The notes: a model not told the origin generated them from the sequence alone. A stretch of DNA of 64,000 nt from Helicobacter himalayensis (GCF_001602095.1 NZ_CP014991.1:620001-684000); one strand, 5' to 3'; positions 17,544 to 28,028 are shown, numbered from the stretch's first letter. Made by a program: numbers and translations.

Positions 17544-19025
17544 ATGCAGAATGTCTATGAGAGCGTGAGTGCGCTTGATAGGCGCGTATGTGAGAAGTTT
17601 GAGCTAAGCGCGCAGATTTTGGTAGAAAATGCTGCAAACGCGATACTGGAGCTTATTAAGCAAAAAGCACATAAAAAAAGTGTGGTAACTATTATTTGCG
17701 GGAGTGGTGATAATGGTGCAGATGGCTACGCGCTCGCAAGGAAGCTAAGCGGAAGCTATCGCGTGAGAATCTATCAGGCAAAAGAGCCAAAGACGCCACT
17801 TTGCGTGGAAATGCACCAAAAAGCGCGCTTGGTTGAAGAAATACGATTTATTAGCAAACTTACGCCTTGTGATGTTGTGGTAGATTGTCTTTTTGGGAGC
17901 GGACTTAAGGGGCGTGTGGATTCTAGTTTAAATGAGATTATTGTGCAAAGTAATCTCATCGCAAGGCTCAATATCGCGTGTGATGTTCCCAGCGGGCTTT
18001 TGGGTGAAGGCGAAATCACGCCAAAAGAAGCACAACTCTTTGAAACTACGGATTCTGTTAATGACACGCAAGCCATTTTCAAAGCACATTACACAATGTG
18101 TATGGGTGCGCTTAAAAGCACGCTTCTAAGCGATGAGGCAAAAGACTATGTGGGGGAAATCATCGTAGCAGAGCTTGGGGTTTCAAGGCAAAATTACGAA
18201 ATTGCCTCATCTCTCAAGCTCCTTGAAACAAGCGATATGTGCCTACCAACGCGGGAAAATCAAAACGCGCATAAGGGGAGTTTTGGGCATTTGTGCGTTT
18301 TTATGGGAAATAAAAGCGGTGCGGGTGCGCTAAGTGCGCAGGCAGGGTTTGCCTTTGGTGCGGGATTAGTAAGCGTGGTGGATAAGCGCTCGCTTGATAG
18401 GGGTGAATTGCCTTTAGAGCTTATGAAAGTGCGCGCAATCCCACAAAATGTCAGCGCATACGCGCTTGGTATGGGGCTAGGCGAGTTTAGCCCAAAGGTG
18501 CTAAATGAGTTGGCGCAACGGAGTGAACCTTGCGTAATTGATGCGGACGCATTGCATTGTAAAGAAATACTTGAAGTTTTAGAGTATAAAAGTTTGCTAG
18601 ATTCCACGCCGCGTGAAATCGTGCTAACACCGCACCCAAAGGAATTTAGCGCGCTTTTAGAAATTTGTGGCTTTGGGCGCGTGGGTGCGCTTAAATGGCA
18701 GGATAAAATGCGCCTTGCTATGGAATTTAGCGCGAAATTTCCACATACTACACTTTTGCTCAAAGGCGCAACCACCATCATTGCGAAAAATCAAAAGCTA
18801 TTTTTTAACACATTGGGAAGTGTCGCATTGGCAAAAGGCGGAAGTGGCGATGTGCTAGCAGGTATGATTGGTGCGCTTTTAGCACAGGGCTATGATGGAC
18901 TAAAAGCCACAATTAGTGCGAGCTTAGCTCACGCACTTGCTGGAGGCTTAGAATCCTGCACCTATGCGCTCACACCACAAAAAATCATCGCAAATCTTGC
19001 GAAACTAGAAACACTACATTTATAA
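17544..19025 (+). CDS. nnr: Bifunctional NAD(P)H-hydrate repair enzyme (epimerase + ADP-dependent dehydratase)
   Basis: Repairs hydrated NADH/NADPH. Residues 1 to about 215 are the YjeF_N epimerase domain ([38 protein letters not shown]); residues from about 230 are the YjeF_C dehydratase ([51 protein letters not shown]). ATG 17544 is preferred over the adjacent TTG 17541 because it is five bases from AGGAG. It is followed by thiG after ten bases, suggesting an operon, though the two activities are not known to be linked. Confidence 0.92.
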   Translation: MQNVYESVSALDRRVCEKFELSAQILVENAANAILELIKQKAHKKSVVTIICGSGDNGADGYALARKLSGSYRVRIYQAKEPKTPLCVEMHQKARLVEEIRFISKLTPCDVVVDCLFGSGLKGRVDSSLNEIIVQSNLIARLNIACDVPSGLLGEGEITPKEAQLFETTDSVNDTQAIFKAHYTMCMGALKSTLLSDEAKDYVGEIIVAELGVSRQNYEIASSLKLLETSDMCLPTRENQNAHKGSFGHLCVFMGNKSGAGALSAQAGFAFGAGLVSVVDKRSLDRGELPLELMKVRAIPQNVSAYALGMGLGEFSPKVLNELAQRSEPCVIDADALHCKEILEVLEYKSLLDSTPREIVLTPHPKEFSALLEICGFGRVGALKWQDKMRLAMEFSAKFPHTTLLLKGATTIIAKNQKLFFNTLGSVALAKGGSGDVLAGMIGALLAQGYDGLKATISASLAHALAGGLESCTYALTPQKIIANLAKLETLHL

Positions 19026-19035
19026 AAGGTTACTT

Positions 19036-19857
19036 ATGCAAAAATCACAAAAAGACTTGGAAAATCTCTTAAATGCGCTTGATGTGCCATTAGTCATTGG
19101 CAATAAAACCTTGCAATCGCGCCTTATTGTCGGAAGCGGGAAATATAAGGATTTCAAAACCACGAGAGAAGCCACGCTTGTCTCTGGCGCAGATGTCATC
19201 ACCATAGCTGTGCGAAGGGTGAATATTTTAGATTCCACGCAGGAAAATTTGCTGGATTATTTTAAGGACACGCAAATTTCATTCTTGCCAAACTCTGCTG
19301 GGTGCGTGAATGCAAATGAGGCAATTACGCTTTTTAGACTTGTGAGGGAGGCTTGTGGGATTGATTTTATTAAGCTTGAAATTATTGGCGATACGCAAAA
19401 AACGCTCTATCCTGATGTGATTGAGACGCTGAAGGCGTGCGAGATTCTCGCAAAAGAGGGTTTTTGCGTGTTGGCTTACACAAATGATGATCCTATTATG
19501 GCAAAGAATTTAGAATCTGCGGGTGCAAGTGCGGTAATGCCCCTAGCTGCACCCATTGGTAGCGGACTTGGGATACAAAATCGCTATAATGTTTTATTTA
19601 TCAAAGAAGCAGTACGCGTGCCTGTGATTGTTGATGCGGGCATTGGGTGCGCATCTGATGCGGCGGTGGCAATGGAGCTTGGCGCTGATGGGGTGCTGAC
19701 AAATACCGCAATCGCTACCGCGCGAAACCCCTTGCTTATGGCATATGCGATGAAACACGCAGTAATCGCTGGACGTGCGAGCTTCCTAGCTGGTAGGATG
19801 GAGAAAAAGCCCTACGCAAGCGCGAGCTCACCAACACAAGGTATGCCAAAACTTTAA
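19036..19857 (+). CDS. thiG: Thiazole synthase
   Basis: Forms the thiazole phosphate moiety of thiamine from deoxyxylulose-5-phosphate, ThiS-thiocarboxylate and dehydroglycine. Diagnostic stretches are [12 protein letters not shown], the [17 protein letters not shown] segment with the Schiff-base lysine, [29 protein letters not shown] and [24 protein letters not shown]. Length 273 is normal. Its usual partners (thiS, thiF, thiH) are not in the window and no TPP riboswitch fits in the ten-base gap before it. Confidence 0.95.
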   Translation: MQKSQKDLENLLNALDVPLVIGNKTLQSRLIVGSGKYKDFKTTREATLVSGADVITIAVRRVNILDSTQENLLDYFKDTQISFLPNSAGCVNANEAITLFRLVREACGIDFIKLEIIGDTQKTLYPDVIETLKACEILAKEGFCVLAYTNDDPIMAKNLESAGASAVMPLAAPIGSGLGIQNRYNVLFIKEAVRVPVIVDAGIGCASDAAVAMELGADGVLTNTAIATARNPLLMAYAMKHAVIAGRASFLAGRMEKKPYASASSPTQGMPKL

Positions 19858-20070
19858 GAGACATTTTTTGTTTTGCAAATGCAATAGCAAATTTTTATAA
19901 GTCCTATAGATTTAAGCTTCCAAAAAGCGTTGAATATGAACGCGCAAGCGAAGTGTAACGAATCTAGAGCGGAGGTAAAGCAGAGGCGAAGCGGAATTCG
20001 CTTCCGCGCAAGTGATACAATTAAGGGAATAGAATTGGGCGGGATTTTTTCCCGTCAAAGGATTAAAAAG

Positions 20071-20805
20071 CTAGAGTTCTATACATTCTTTGTAAGTTTG
20101 TTTGTCGCTTGGATAGAGAATCCTTCCGCAATGCGGGCAAGTAACGATTTCGGCATTTGAAAGCACTTCAGCATAGGTTTTGTCATTGATACGGATAAAG
20201 CACCCGCCACACGCCTGTTTAAACACCGGCACAACACTTGTATTTTTCGCCCAACGGCGGATTTTTTCATAAAATGAAATACTCTTAGAATCTGCCTTAC
20301 CTACAATATCTCTGCGCTTTTCAAAAAGCTTTTCTTGCTCTTTTAGAATCGCATCAACTTCACTTTGCACGCTAGATTCTAATTCTTTGATTTGCACTTC
20401 AAGTGCATCTGTTTGTGTTTTTAATTCTTGCATATCCTCTTGCTTTGCGCGTAGTTTTAGTTGATGAGAGTGGATTTCTTCATTTGCCACGCTTAGATTT
20501 TCCTTTGCGATGTCTTCTTCGACATTAAGCGCGCGGAGCTCTTTTTCGCTGCGGATTTCTTGCTGTTTTTTGGTAATGCCTTCGATACGTGCGATACTTT
20601 CGCCAACCATACGCTCGCTCTCATTGATTTGGAATTGCAAACTATCGATTTGCTCTTGAAGATTCTCAATATTTTGCAAAATTTTTGCTTTTTGTGCAAT
20701 GTGAGAATCCAGCTCTTTACGCACAAGCGCGATTTTTGGGCTAAAGTCATCAACTTGCTTATCAAGTTTTGCAAGCTCAAGGAGAATTTGAAGATGCTTA
20801 TTCAT
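20071..20805 (-). CDS. flgZ: Coiled-coil zinc-ribbon protein, HP0958/FlgZ-like flagellar factor
   Basis: The 244-residue protein is a long antiparallel coiled coil (about 1-170) ending in a C4 zinc ribbon, with CGGC near residue 197 and CPHC near residue 220. The segment KISFYEKIRRWAKNT-like and the ribbon closely match H. pylori HP0958, reported to stabilise the flagellar sigma factor RpoN (sigma-54) and to affect flaA mRNA; loss abolishes flagella there. The gene order with a Nif3-like gene just upstream is as in H. pylori HP0958-HP0959. Transfer of function is inference. Confidence 0.85.
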   Translation of the reverse strand: MNKHLQILLELAKLDKQVDDFSPKIALVRKELDSHIAQKAKILQNIENLQEQIDSLQFQINESERMVGESIARIEGITKKQQEIRSEKELRALNVEEDIAKENLSVANEEIHSHQLKLRAKQEDMQELKTQTDALEVQIKELESSVQSEVDAILKEQEKLFEKRRDIVGKADSKSISFYEKIRRWAKNTSVVPVFKQACGGCFIRINDKTYAEVLSNAEIVTCPHCGRILYPSDKQTYKECIEL

Positions 20806-20814
20806 ACGCGTCCT

Positions 20815-21567
20815 TTATAGATAAGTGATTGGATTTTTACAATCCGTAATTATAGCTTGATAACCTGCATTTTTCAAAATAGAATCTAAAATTTCTACAA
20901 AATATTTTTCGCTTTCATAATGCGGGATTTCTAAAAGGCTAAGTCCGAGCGATTTTGCAATCATCGCATCGTGGTATTTCAAATCCCCGCTAATAAGCAA
21001 GCCCTCCTTTGGTGCAAGCTTAGCAATGGTGTTAATCTCACTAAATCCACTTCCGCAAATCACAAACACGCGCGAGATAAGCTCATTTGCCTTGAGCGCG
21101 CGGATATGAGGTAGTTTAAGCTTTTGCTTGATATTTTGCACGAGATTTTCAAAGCCCATTGGCTCAATCTCGCTCGTGCAGTAAAGTCCAACTTGCTGCG
21201 ATTGCATAAAACCTAAAACCTCTTGTGTGAAAAATTCATTTAAATGGCTTTTGTCAAAATTTGTGTGCAGTGCGATAAGCGCGCAGTTTTTGGCGATGAG
21301 AATCTTTGCGAGATTTGACGGATAGGTGGTGAAATCAAAGTTTTTTAGACTTTTAAAAAACAGCGGGTGATGTGTCAAAATCACGCTATTTGGGCGCATA
21401 GCAAGCGCGATTTCTTCAGTTAATTCCAAAGAAAGATAAATTTGCTCAAATTCTTGGCTAAACGCGCCGAGATTAAGTCCGCTATTATCCCACGATTCTT
21501 GCGTGTTAAAAGGCGCGTTAAAATCACAAAGTTTGTAGAGATAATCGATTGTGTAATGCTCTTTCAT
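20815..21567 (-). CDS. Nif3-like dinuclear metal centre protein
   Basis: Nif3/YbgI family, 250 residues, forming hexameric rings with a two-metal site in characterised members; the reaction is unsettled. Landmarks are the N-terminal PFNTQESWDNSGLNLG, VILTHHPLFFKSL (metal-binding histidines), LIALHTNFDKS, and ICGSGFSEI plus LISGDLKYHDAMIAK in the C-terminal half. It is nine bases upstream of the FlgZ-like gene and surely co-transcribed with it. The ATG has an upstream TATAAT on the same strand. Confidence 0.85.
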   Translation of the reverse strand: MKEHYTIDYLYKLCDFNAPFNTQESWDNSGLNLGAFSQEFEQIYLSLELTEEIALAMRPNSVILTHHPLFFKSLKNFDFTTYPSNLAKILIAKNCALIALHTNFDKSHLNEFFTQEVLGFMQSQQVGLYCTSEIEPMGFENLVQNIKQKLKLPHIRALKANELISRVFVICGSGFSEINTIAKLAPKEGLLISGDLKYHDAMIAKSLGLSLLEIPHYESEKYFVEILDSILKNAGYQAIITDCKNPITYL

Positions 21568-21586
21568 TGTGCCTAATCCTTATTAA

Positions 21587-21592
21587 ATTATA
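21587..21592 (-). promoter_or_regulatory. -10 element for the Nif3-flgZ operon
   Basis: TATAAT on the minus strand about 20 bases before the Nif3-like ATG. Next to it (21600-21616) is a GCGGG/CCCGC hairpin that may be part of the end of the upstream Na/Pi gene transcript; no T-run follows it. Confidence 0.45.
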
Positions 21593-21672
21593 TTATCTCG
21601 CGGGGAGAAAACCCGCTCATTGCTTGCGTGCATACGGCGTTTTTGGCTATAAACTTGCAGGATTCTATCGCT

Positions 21673-23604
21673 CTAGTTGGGATTTTTGGAATCTGTTGGA
21701 TTCTTAGAATCTGTAGAATTTATAGAATCTGCGTTTTGGGATTCTGTATTTTGTGCGCTTTCTTTATGAGATGCTCTATGGGATTCTCGCGTGCGCAGAC
21801 TTTCTTCAACACCCTCAAAAACATCTTGCTCTTTTTCGCTTAAAGTGATTTGGTAGATTTTGCTTGCGGCTTTGATGATTTCTTTACCCATATTGCTTGC
21901 AAAGGCGATGTCATTGAGCAGTGAAGTTGCGTTTGTCGCGCTCAAATTTTCCTCGCGCAAGATTTTTTCAACCCTTAAAAGCGCATTTTTGTCAAACTTT
22001 TTTAGTGCCTTGCGTTCTTGCTTAAGGACAGATTCTATTTCCTCATAGCTTGGATCTTCAAGCAAGGTGAGCGATTGGATAGTGTTGAGTAAAGTTGCGA
22101 TTTGGATTCTAATCGCATTGTATTCGCGCGCCATATTGGCATTTGTGCTTTTTGCATATTTTTTGATATTTTTTTCAAGCAAAATCATATTTTTGGTAGC
22201 TTCGGAGAGATTGCGTGCAGCGATGCTTGCTTCATTGCTAAGGCGGATAAACTTGGGGTCATCGATGTGGCTTTGTGTTTTTGTGGCAAAGTCGATTATC
22301 GCATCAAAAAGCACCTTGACTTTATGATGATACGCCTCACTTACATTCACTTCACCAGAATACCACTTTTTAGCAAGCAGTTCTTTTGGTGTGAGATTAG
22401 CACAAATATCAGAACGCGAGAATCCTAACGAGTGCGCGATAACGCTAAAGACATTGTCATAAAGATGTTTGATTTCATTGTTAAGGGCTTCAATGGCTGT
22501 GGTGGGGTAGGAGACGATATTATCATTAAGATAAAGCGGTGCGTCCATATCCGTGGGTTTTTTGCTTTTGATGAAAGTTGTGGCAAATTTCACAAAAACA
22601 CTAATATAAGGTGTCATAAGCACGACCGCAACGACATTATAAAAGGTGTGAAATACCGCAATTTTAAGCGCGTAATCTGTCTCTTTTATTCCGGTAAATT
22701 CGCTAATCACCTCTACAATCATCCTAAAATAATCCAAAAAGATAAGTGCAATGGCGGCAATAATTAGGTTAAAGATGGTATTAACAATCGCTAAACGCTT
22801 ACCCTCAATGTTTGAGCCAAAGGACGCCACAAGCGCAGTTACCACGCCACCGATATTTGTGCCAATAACAAGTCCGAGTGCGTTATCATAAGTGATAGTA
22901 TTTGACACAAGCGCGGAAATAATAATAGTAAGCGTAGCAAAGCTTGACTGCACGATGGAAGTAATGAGAATCCCAGCCATCACAAAAATAAATAAATCCT
23001 TCCCTCCACCGCTTGCGTATGCGCTCAAATCTAGCGCGCTTTTGTAGCCTTCAAAACCGGTTTTAATTTCCGCGATTCCTAAAAAGAAAAAACCAATCCC
23101 AGCGCAAATACTCCCCAAACTCTTAATATTTTTGTTTTTTTGAAAAGTGAGTAAAACGGCGATTACAATTAAAGGCATTGCGATTTTTGCAATATCCATT
23201 TTCATACCAATACCCGCGATAATCCAGCCCCCAGTAGTCGTGCCAAGATTTGCACCAAAGACAATGCCAATGGCTTGAGCTAGGCTAATAAGCCCGGCGG
23301 AGAGGAAAGAGATTGAGATGATTGTTACAAGTGTTGAGCTTTGCATCAAAATTGTCGTAACAATCCCAAAGAGTAGGGCTTTGAGTTTGCTATTTGTCCA
23401 TTTAGCGAGAATCTTTTCCAAAAGCCCGCCACTAAAGCCCTTAAAGCCATTTTCTAAAAAAATCATACCAAACAAAAATATCCCCACACCCGCTAAAATC
23501 TCTGTCAAAGATGTGTTTGTGCTCATCAAATAAATCGCCACCGCACAAACCAACGGCAACCAGCTGTGTCGCGCTAGATTTCTTAGATTCTCTTTCAAAA
23601 CCAC
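21673..23604 (-). CDS. Na/Pi cotransporter family protein with PhoU-like C-terminal domain
   Basis: Inner-membrane protein of 643 residues. The first roughly 360 residues are hydrophobic helices with the two inverted NaPi-II repeats, each marked by a QSS motif (ILMQSSTLVTIISISF and SIVQSSFATLTIIISA). The second half (about 380-600) is helical and soluble, like PhoU. The family is thought to import phosphate with sodium. The last 40 residues are a Ser/Asn/Asp-rich tail (NTESQNADSINSTDSKN) built from repeated GATTCT/GAATC words. It is monocistronic and divergent from truD. Confidence 0.85.
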   Translation of the reverse strand: MVLKENLRNLARHSWLPLVCAVAIYLMSTNTSLTEILAGVGIFLFGMIFLENGFKGFSGGLLEKILAKWTNSKLKALLFGIVTTILMQSSTLVTIISISFLSAGLISLAQAIGIVFGANLGTTTGGWIIAGIGMKMDIAKIAMPLIVIAVLLTFQKNKNIKSLGSICAGIGFFFLGIAEIKTGFEGYKSALDLSAYASGGGKDLFIFVMAGILITSIVQSSFATLTIIISALVSNTITYDNALGLVIGTNIGGVVTALVASFGSNIEGKRLAIVNTIFNLIIAAIALIFLDYFRMIVEVISEFTGIKETDYALKIAVFHTFYNVVAVVLMTPYISVFVKFATTFIKSKKPTDMDAPLYLNDNIVSYPTTAIEALNNEIKHLYDNVFSVIAHSLGFSRSDICANLTPKELLAKKWYSGEVNVSEAYHHKVKVLFDAIIDFATKTQSHIDDPKFIRLSNEASIAARNLSEATKNMILLEKNIKKYAKSTNANMAREYNAIRIQIATLLNTIQSLTLLEDPSYEEIESVLKQERKALKKFDKNALLRVEKILREENLSATNATSLLNDIAFASNMGKEIIKAASKIYQITLSEKEQDVFEGVEESLRTRESHRASHKESAQNTESQNADSINSTDSKNPTDSKNPN

Positions 23605-23651
23605 TCCTTTAGATTCCTAAGTTTTTTTTCAAATCGTGCCAAAAAATTTTG

Positions 23652-23657
23652 TATAAT
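23652..23657 (+). promoter_or_regulatory. -10 element for truD
   Basis: TATAAT 38 bases before the truD ATG, in the A/T-rich gap between the divergent Na/Pi transporter gene and truD. Confidence 0.5.
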
Positions 23658-23695
23658 ATTTAAAAAATACTTAAAAGACAAGCAAGGAAAAGTAA

Positions 23696-24805
23696 ATGTA
23701 TCATCTCACTCATACTCCGATTTCTTTTGTGTTTTCCTCAAACGCGCGGGATTTTGTCGTGCGTGAAAACGCCTTGTATGAGCCAAGCGGAAGGGGAGAG
23801 CATCTCTATATTTTTGTGCGTAAAAAAAACTTAAGCACTTTTGCGTTGGTGAATATTTTTTCACAGATTCTTGGTGTAAAGGCGCAAAATATCGGCTACG
23901 CTGGGCTTAAAGACAAGTATGCTACAACCTATCAATTTCTTTCAATCCCGCGCAACAAAGAGCGTGCATTGAGTGAGAATCTAGTGCGTTTGGAGGAGCA
24001 AAATATCAAGATTCTAAGCGTAAATGCGCACGAAAACAAGCTAAGAACTGGGCACTTAAAAAGTAATACTTTTTTTATGCGCCTAAAAAAAGTCACACCC
24101 TTGCACGCCCAAAAGCTTTGCAATGTTTTAAGTACGCTTACAAAAGAAGGGATTCCCAATTATTTTGGCGCGCAGAGATTTGGGAAAAATGGGGATAATC
24201 ACAAAGAGGGTGAGCAGATTCTGGAGAATTTGCTACATTTTCGTAATAAAAAAATTGAGAAGTTTTTGCGCTCGAGTTTTCAAAGCTATTTATTTAACCT
24301 CTGGCTACAAAAGCGCGTGCGTCTAAGCAAATATATAGAATCTTTTAGCGTGAAGGAACTGCTAGAGATTGAGGAGCTTCGCGCGCTTGGGTTAGGGAAA
24401 AATGCGCTAGATTCTCTAAAAACTCAAACGCAGTTTTTTAAGCTTTTTAGCGGTGATGTGGCGATGCATTATCCATATGGCAAGGTGTTTGTTTGTGGGG
24501 ATTTAAGGGCAGAGTGTGAGCGCTTTGTTAATCGCTTAATATCTCCAGCAGGCGCGCTAAGTGGCAAAAAGCTTTTTAAGAGCAAAGATGTGGCGCATAT
24601 GATTGAAGAGCCGTTTTTAGATTCTCGCTTTAGTGATTGTGGCTCAAGGCGCTATGCGTGGGTGTGGGCGGAAGGAATCGAGTTTAATTACAAAAAAGAG
24701 GAGGCGCAGTTTGACTTGCATTTTACACTTCCTAAAGGCTCATACGCGACAACTTTCCTCGAAGCGGTGAAAAATGAGAAGCTAGAATCTTGTTTAGAGG
24801 TCTGA
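23696..24805 (+). CDS. truD: tRNA pseudouridine(13) synthase TruD
   Basis: Isomerises U13 of tRNA-Glu and some other tRNAs. The catalytic Asp is in NIGYAGLKDKYATTYQFLS; other TruD signatures are GIPNYFGAQRFGKNGDNH and FQSYLFNLWLQKR. Length 369 is normal. The ATG follows AAGGAAAAGTAA. The short C-terminal stretch (PKGSYATTFLEAVKN) matches the family end. Confidence 0.92.
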   Translation: MYHLTHTPISFVFSSNARDFVVRENALYEPSGRGEHLYIFVRKKNLSTFALVNIFSQILGVKAQNIGYAGLKDKYATTYQFLSIPRNKERALSENLVRLEEQNIKILSVNAHENKLRTGHLKSNTFFMRLKKVTPLHAQKLCNVLSTLTKEGIPNYFGAQRFGKNGDNHKEGEQILENLLHFRNKKIEKFLRSSFQSYLFNLWLQKRVRLSKYIESFSVKELLEIEELRALGLGKNALDSLKTQTQFFKLFSGDVAMHYPYGKVFVCGDLRAECERFVNRLISPAGALSGKKLFKSKDVAHMIEEPFLDSRFSDCGSRRYAWVWAEGIEFNYKKEEAQFDLHFTLPKGSYATTFLEAVKNEKLESCLEV

Positions 24806-24854
24806 GGTTTTGAAAATAATTTAGCATTTTTATAAAGAGGGGTGAAAGAGAGTA

Positions 24855-26915
24855 GTGAAAATAAAAAAAATTATTTATGTGTGCGGGGTACTTTTTGGCG
24901 TATATTTTTTGAGCTTTTTTGGTATGCGATTAGCGATGCAAAATGCGTTTTTGCCGCCATTATCCGAACTTAGGATAGATGAAGTTTTTGCGCTGTATAA
25001 AATGGGTGCGTTGCTTGATATGCGTGCGATTTGCCCTATTTTGCTTGTGCTTTTGGTGCTTTTTTATGTTGGGGAGATTCTTAAGATTGCAACGCAAGCT
25101 ACACAAAAGCTTTTCCCTAAAATAAAATCCCATATATATATACATAATAGGTTGTTCTTGCTGTGTGTGGGCGCTTGTAGCTTTCTTGTCATTTTTAGCG
25201 CACTAGGGAATTTTTATTACTTCAAAACCTACCATACAAAAATCGATATTTTTATTTTTGGATTTAAAGATGACGACGCAACCGCGATTTTAAAGATTAT
25301 TTGGCAGGAGTATCCTGTGCTTGTGATTTTGCTTGCGTGTATGATTTATGCGCTGTTGTGTGTGAGAATAACGCATAAGATTTTGCTTGCACGCGATAAA
25401 TTTTGCAAAACAAGAGAATCTGCTAAGCCCTGCAAGAATTTTAAGACTATTTTTGTGCTTGTTTTAGCACATCTCCTCACCATCGCACTTTTAATCATCG
25501 GTGCAAGGGGTAGCGTGGGGACATTTCCTTTGCGTGAAGATTCGCATCAAATTTTCCAACTTCCAGCATTAAACCATATTGCCACAAATCCTATACTCGC
25601 CTTTAGTTGGGCTTTGGGACATTATATAAAGCAAGAAAAGCTTCAGGTTATAAATGATACAAAAAGCGCGCAATTACAAAAAGAGCTTTTTCCTGTTTTT
25701 TCGCATAATGTTTCATCTTTGAGTCCCAAGATTCCGCCAAATGTGGTGTTTGTGCTGATGGAGAGTTTTGGAACGAATATGCTTTCTTTGGATTCTCAAA
25801 AAGATTTTGATTTGCTAGGTGCGTTTCGATTCTATTTTGAATCTGGCAAAAAGCACCAACAAGCACAGCAGGATTTTACTTTCACAAAGTTTTTGTCCCA
25901 TCACAATGGCACTGCGTCAAGCTTTGCCTCGATATTTTTTAACGCGCCTCTAAGCACGATTTCACTTTCTCGCTACAAAAATAAAATGCTCGCCCTTACG
26001 CCAATGCAAGTATATAAAAATGCTGGCTACAAGGTAATTTTCATCACGTCTGGCAATCGTGCGTGGCATAATTTGGGCGATTATCTTTTGACGCAGGGCG
26101 TGGATTCTGTCTTTGATAGTGGTTTTTTGCTTTCTCACTATCCAGCAAGTAGGCAGAGCCAAAACACCTATGGCGTGAGTGATGAGTTTGCGTATAAGTT
26201 GGCATTCGAGCTTTTAGATGAAGCGCAGGAGCCACTTTTTATTTTTATTCTAACCACCACAAACCACCCGCCTTTTTCCTTGCCGGCGCATTTTATAGCG
26301 CCACAATACAATTTGGAAAGCAAAAAAGAGTTTTTTAAGACCACTGATGAAGCCAAAATGCGCCTTATTAGCAGTGTTTTTACTTACTCAAGCAACGCGT
26401 TTGGTGAGTTTATCGCGCAGGTGCGTCATTCTGCTTTGCAGGAAAATACCATAATCGCTGCAAGCGGGGATCATATGTGTAGGGACATCGCTACGCCAGA
26501 TAATCTCGCACTTGCCTATGGTGTGCCTTTGTATCTCTCAATCCCGCACACAATTGCTAAGAATCTTGATTTCAACCCAAATGCGCTTGGCTCGCATAAG
26601 GATATTTTCCCAACACTTTATGCGTTAAGCCTTAAGGAATACGACTATATCTCACTTGGTGGGCGCAATCTCTTTGAAGATTCTAAAAATTTAGAAATCT
26701 CGCAATTTTCCAACTTTGCTTACAATGACGCCTTATTAATCACACCTGATTTTATCTTGCCAAATGGCGCAATGGAGGGAATCGCGTATGAAATAAAGGG
26801 GGATTTTATTATCCCAACTTCGCAAAAAGTAGCCTTGCCACAAGAATTTACGGACTTCTTCACGCGTAGCAAAGAGCTTGATTGGTGGCAGTTGGGGTAT
26901 CGACTGCTAAAATAG
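24855..26915 (+). CDS. LTA-synthase-type sulfatase-fold membrane transferase (copy 1)
   Basis: A 686-residue membrane protein with about five N-terminal transmembrane helices (first 220 residues), then a periplasmic sulfatase/alkaline-phosphatase-like domain: FVLMESFGTNMLS (first metal ligand), HHNGTASSFASIF (probable catalytic Thr), TTTNHPPFSLP, and SGDHMCRDI plus LGSHKDIFPTLYAL (metal ligands). Such enzymes move phosphoglycerol or phosphoethanolamine to envelope glycans; a Gram-negative cell has no lipoteichoic acid, so the acceptor is unknown here. GTG start at 24855 with a weak AGAGGGG/AAAGAG region upstream. A paralogue lies at 58783. Confidence 0.82.
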   Translation: MKIKKIIYVCGVLFGVYFLSFFGMRLAMQNAFLPPLSELRIDEVFALYKMGALLDMRAICPILLVLLVLFYVGEILKIATQATQKLFPKIKSHIYIHNRLFLLCVGACSFLVIFSALGNFYYFKTYHTKIDIFIFGFKDDDATAILKIIWQEYPVLVILLACMIYALLCVRITHKILLARDKFCKTRESAKPCKNFKTIFVLVLAHLLTIALLIIGARGSVGTFPLREDSHQIFQLPALNHIATNPILAFSWALGHYIKQEKLQVINDTKSAQLQKELFPVFSHNVSSLSPKIPPNVVFVLMESFGTNMLSLDSQKDFDLLGAFRFYFESGKKHQQAQQDFTFTKFLSHHNGTASSFASIFFNAPLSTISLSRYKNKMLALTPMQVYKNAGYKVIFITSGNRAWHNLGDYLLTQGVDSVFDSGFLLSHYPASRQSQNTYGVSDEFAYKLAFELLDEAQEPLFIFILTTTNHPPFSLPAHFIAPQYNLESKKEFFKTTDEAKMRLISSVFTYSSNAFGEFIAQVRHSALQENTIIAASGDHMCRDIATPDNLALAYGVPLYLSIPHTIAKNLDFNPNALGSHKDIFPTLYALSLKEYDYISLGGRNLFEDSKNLEISQFSNFAYNDALLITPDFILPNGAMEGIAYEIKGDFIIPTSQKVALPQEFTDFFTRSKELDWWQLGYRLLK

Positions 26916-26918
26916 AGT

Positions 26919-28028
26919 TTAGACATTAAACCTAAAATGCATCACATCACCATCTTGCACGACATATTCCTTGCCTTCGCTTCGCATTGCTCCCGCCTCT
27001 TTTGCCTTTACCTCTCCGCCATATTTGATAAAATCGCTGTAACTAATCGTCTCTGCGCGGATAAAGCCTTTCTCAAAGTCCTTGTGTATCACGCCTGCAG
27101 CTTGTGGGGCTTTAGCGCCATTTTTGATAGTCCAAGCGCGCACCTCTTTCACGCCCGCGGTGAAATAGCTAATAAGCCCTAATGTATGGAATCCAGTGCG
27201 AATGATTTGTTCTAAGCCAGATTCTGCACTTTTGCTTCCTGTAAGCTCGCGCAAAAATTCCGCGCGCTCCTCATCGCTTAGTCCCACCATTTCTTCTTCG
27301 ATTTTTGCACAAAGTTTGATAACCTCACAGCCACGTTTTGTGCCATATTCTCGCACTTGTTTGATAAAGTCATTATCCTCTGCAAGCGCGCTTTCATCGA
27401 TATTTGCACCATAAATCACGCGCTTATTGCTTAAGAATCTTAGCTCTTTGTCAAGTGTGAGAAATTCCTCATTGTCGCGGTTTTCAAAGCTACTTGCTGG
27501 TGCGCTAGATTCTAAATGCGCTAAAAGTGCTTGCGCGATTTCTAGGGATTTGAGTGCGCCTTTTTGGGCTTTGGATTCTCGAGTGAGCTTTTCGATGCGT
27601 TTATTTAGGCTTGCAATATCAGCTAAAATCAGTTCTAGCTCGATAATCTCAATATCTGCGATTGGATTAATGCGATTTTCTACATGCGTAATGTCAGAAT
27701 CTTCAAAACAGCGCACAATATGCAAAATCGCATCTGCCTCTTTGATGTTTGCCAAAAACTGATTTCCTAGCCCTTCGCCCTTGCTAGCCCCTCGCACAAG
27801 TCCGGCAATATCGACAAATTCAACTTGTGAATGCAACACGCGCTCTGGCTTTACGATTTTGCTTAGCTTATTGAGCCTTGAATCTGGCACTTCGACAATG
27901 GCTTTATTTGGCTCGATTGTGCAGAAAGGATAGTTTGCCGCCTGCGCACTTTGGGTTTTGGTTAGCGCATTGAAAGTGGTGGATTTGCCGACATTTGGAA
28001 GCCCTACGATACCGATGGAAAGCGCCAT
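26919..28028 (-). CDS. ychF: Ribosome-associated GTPase/ATPase YchF
   Basis: Obg-family P-loop protein (369 residues) that prefers ATP in characterised members and binds ribosomes. P-loop GLPNVGKSTTFNALT at residues about 8-22, switch region FCTIEPNKAIVEVPD, the DIAGLVRGASKGEGLGNQFL G3 segment, and the C-terminal TGS-like domain (ARAWTI-type, here VRAWTIKNGAKAPQAAG and IHKDFEKGFIRAE). It follows pepA by one base and starts the HP0569-HP0577-like run seen on this strand. Confidence 0.95.
   Translation of the reverse strand: MALSIGIVGLPNVGKSTTFNALTKTQSAQAANYPFCTIEPNKAIVEVPDSRLNKLSKIVKPERVLHSQVEFVDIAGLVRGASKGEGLGNQFLANIKEADAILHIVRCFEDSDITHVENRINPIADIEIIELELILADIASLNKRIEKLTRESKAQKGALKSLEIAQALLAHLESSAPASSFENRDNEEFLTLDKELRFLSNKRVIYGANIDESALAEDNDFIKQVREYGTKRGCEVIKLCAKIEEEMVGLSDEERAEFLRELTGSKSAESGLEQIIRTGFHTLGLISYFTAGVKEVRAWTIKNGAKAPQAAGVIHKDFEKGFIRAETISYSDFIKYGGEVKAKEAGAMRSEGKEYVVQDGDVMHFRFNV

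Noticed and set aside
19930-20160. Plus-strand 76-codon frame overlapping the FlgZ-like gene end
   Set aside because: It has no ribosome site, its second half is antisense to the zinc-ribbon end of a well-supported gene, and composition is not protein-like. The rest of the gap 19858-20070 shows only a weak GAAGCG/CGCTTC hairpin.
24855-26915. Lipoteichoic acid synthesis
   Set aside because: The fold is of LTA-synthase type, but every other feature points to a Gram-negative cell; the name describes the family, not the product.
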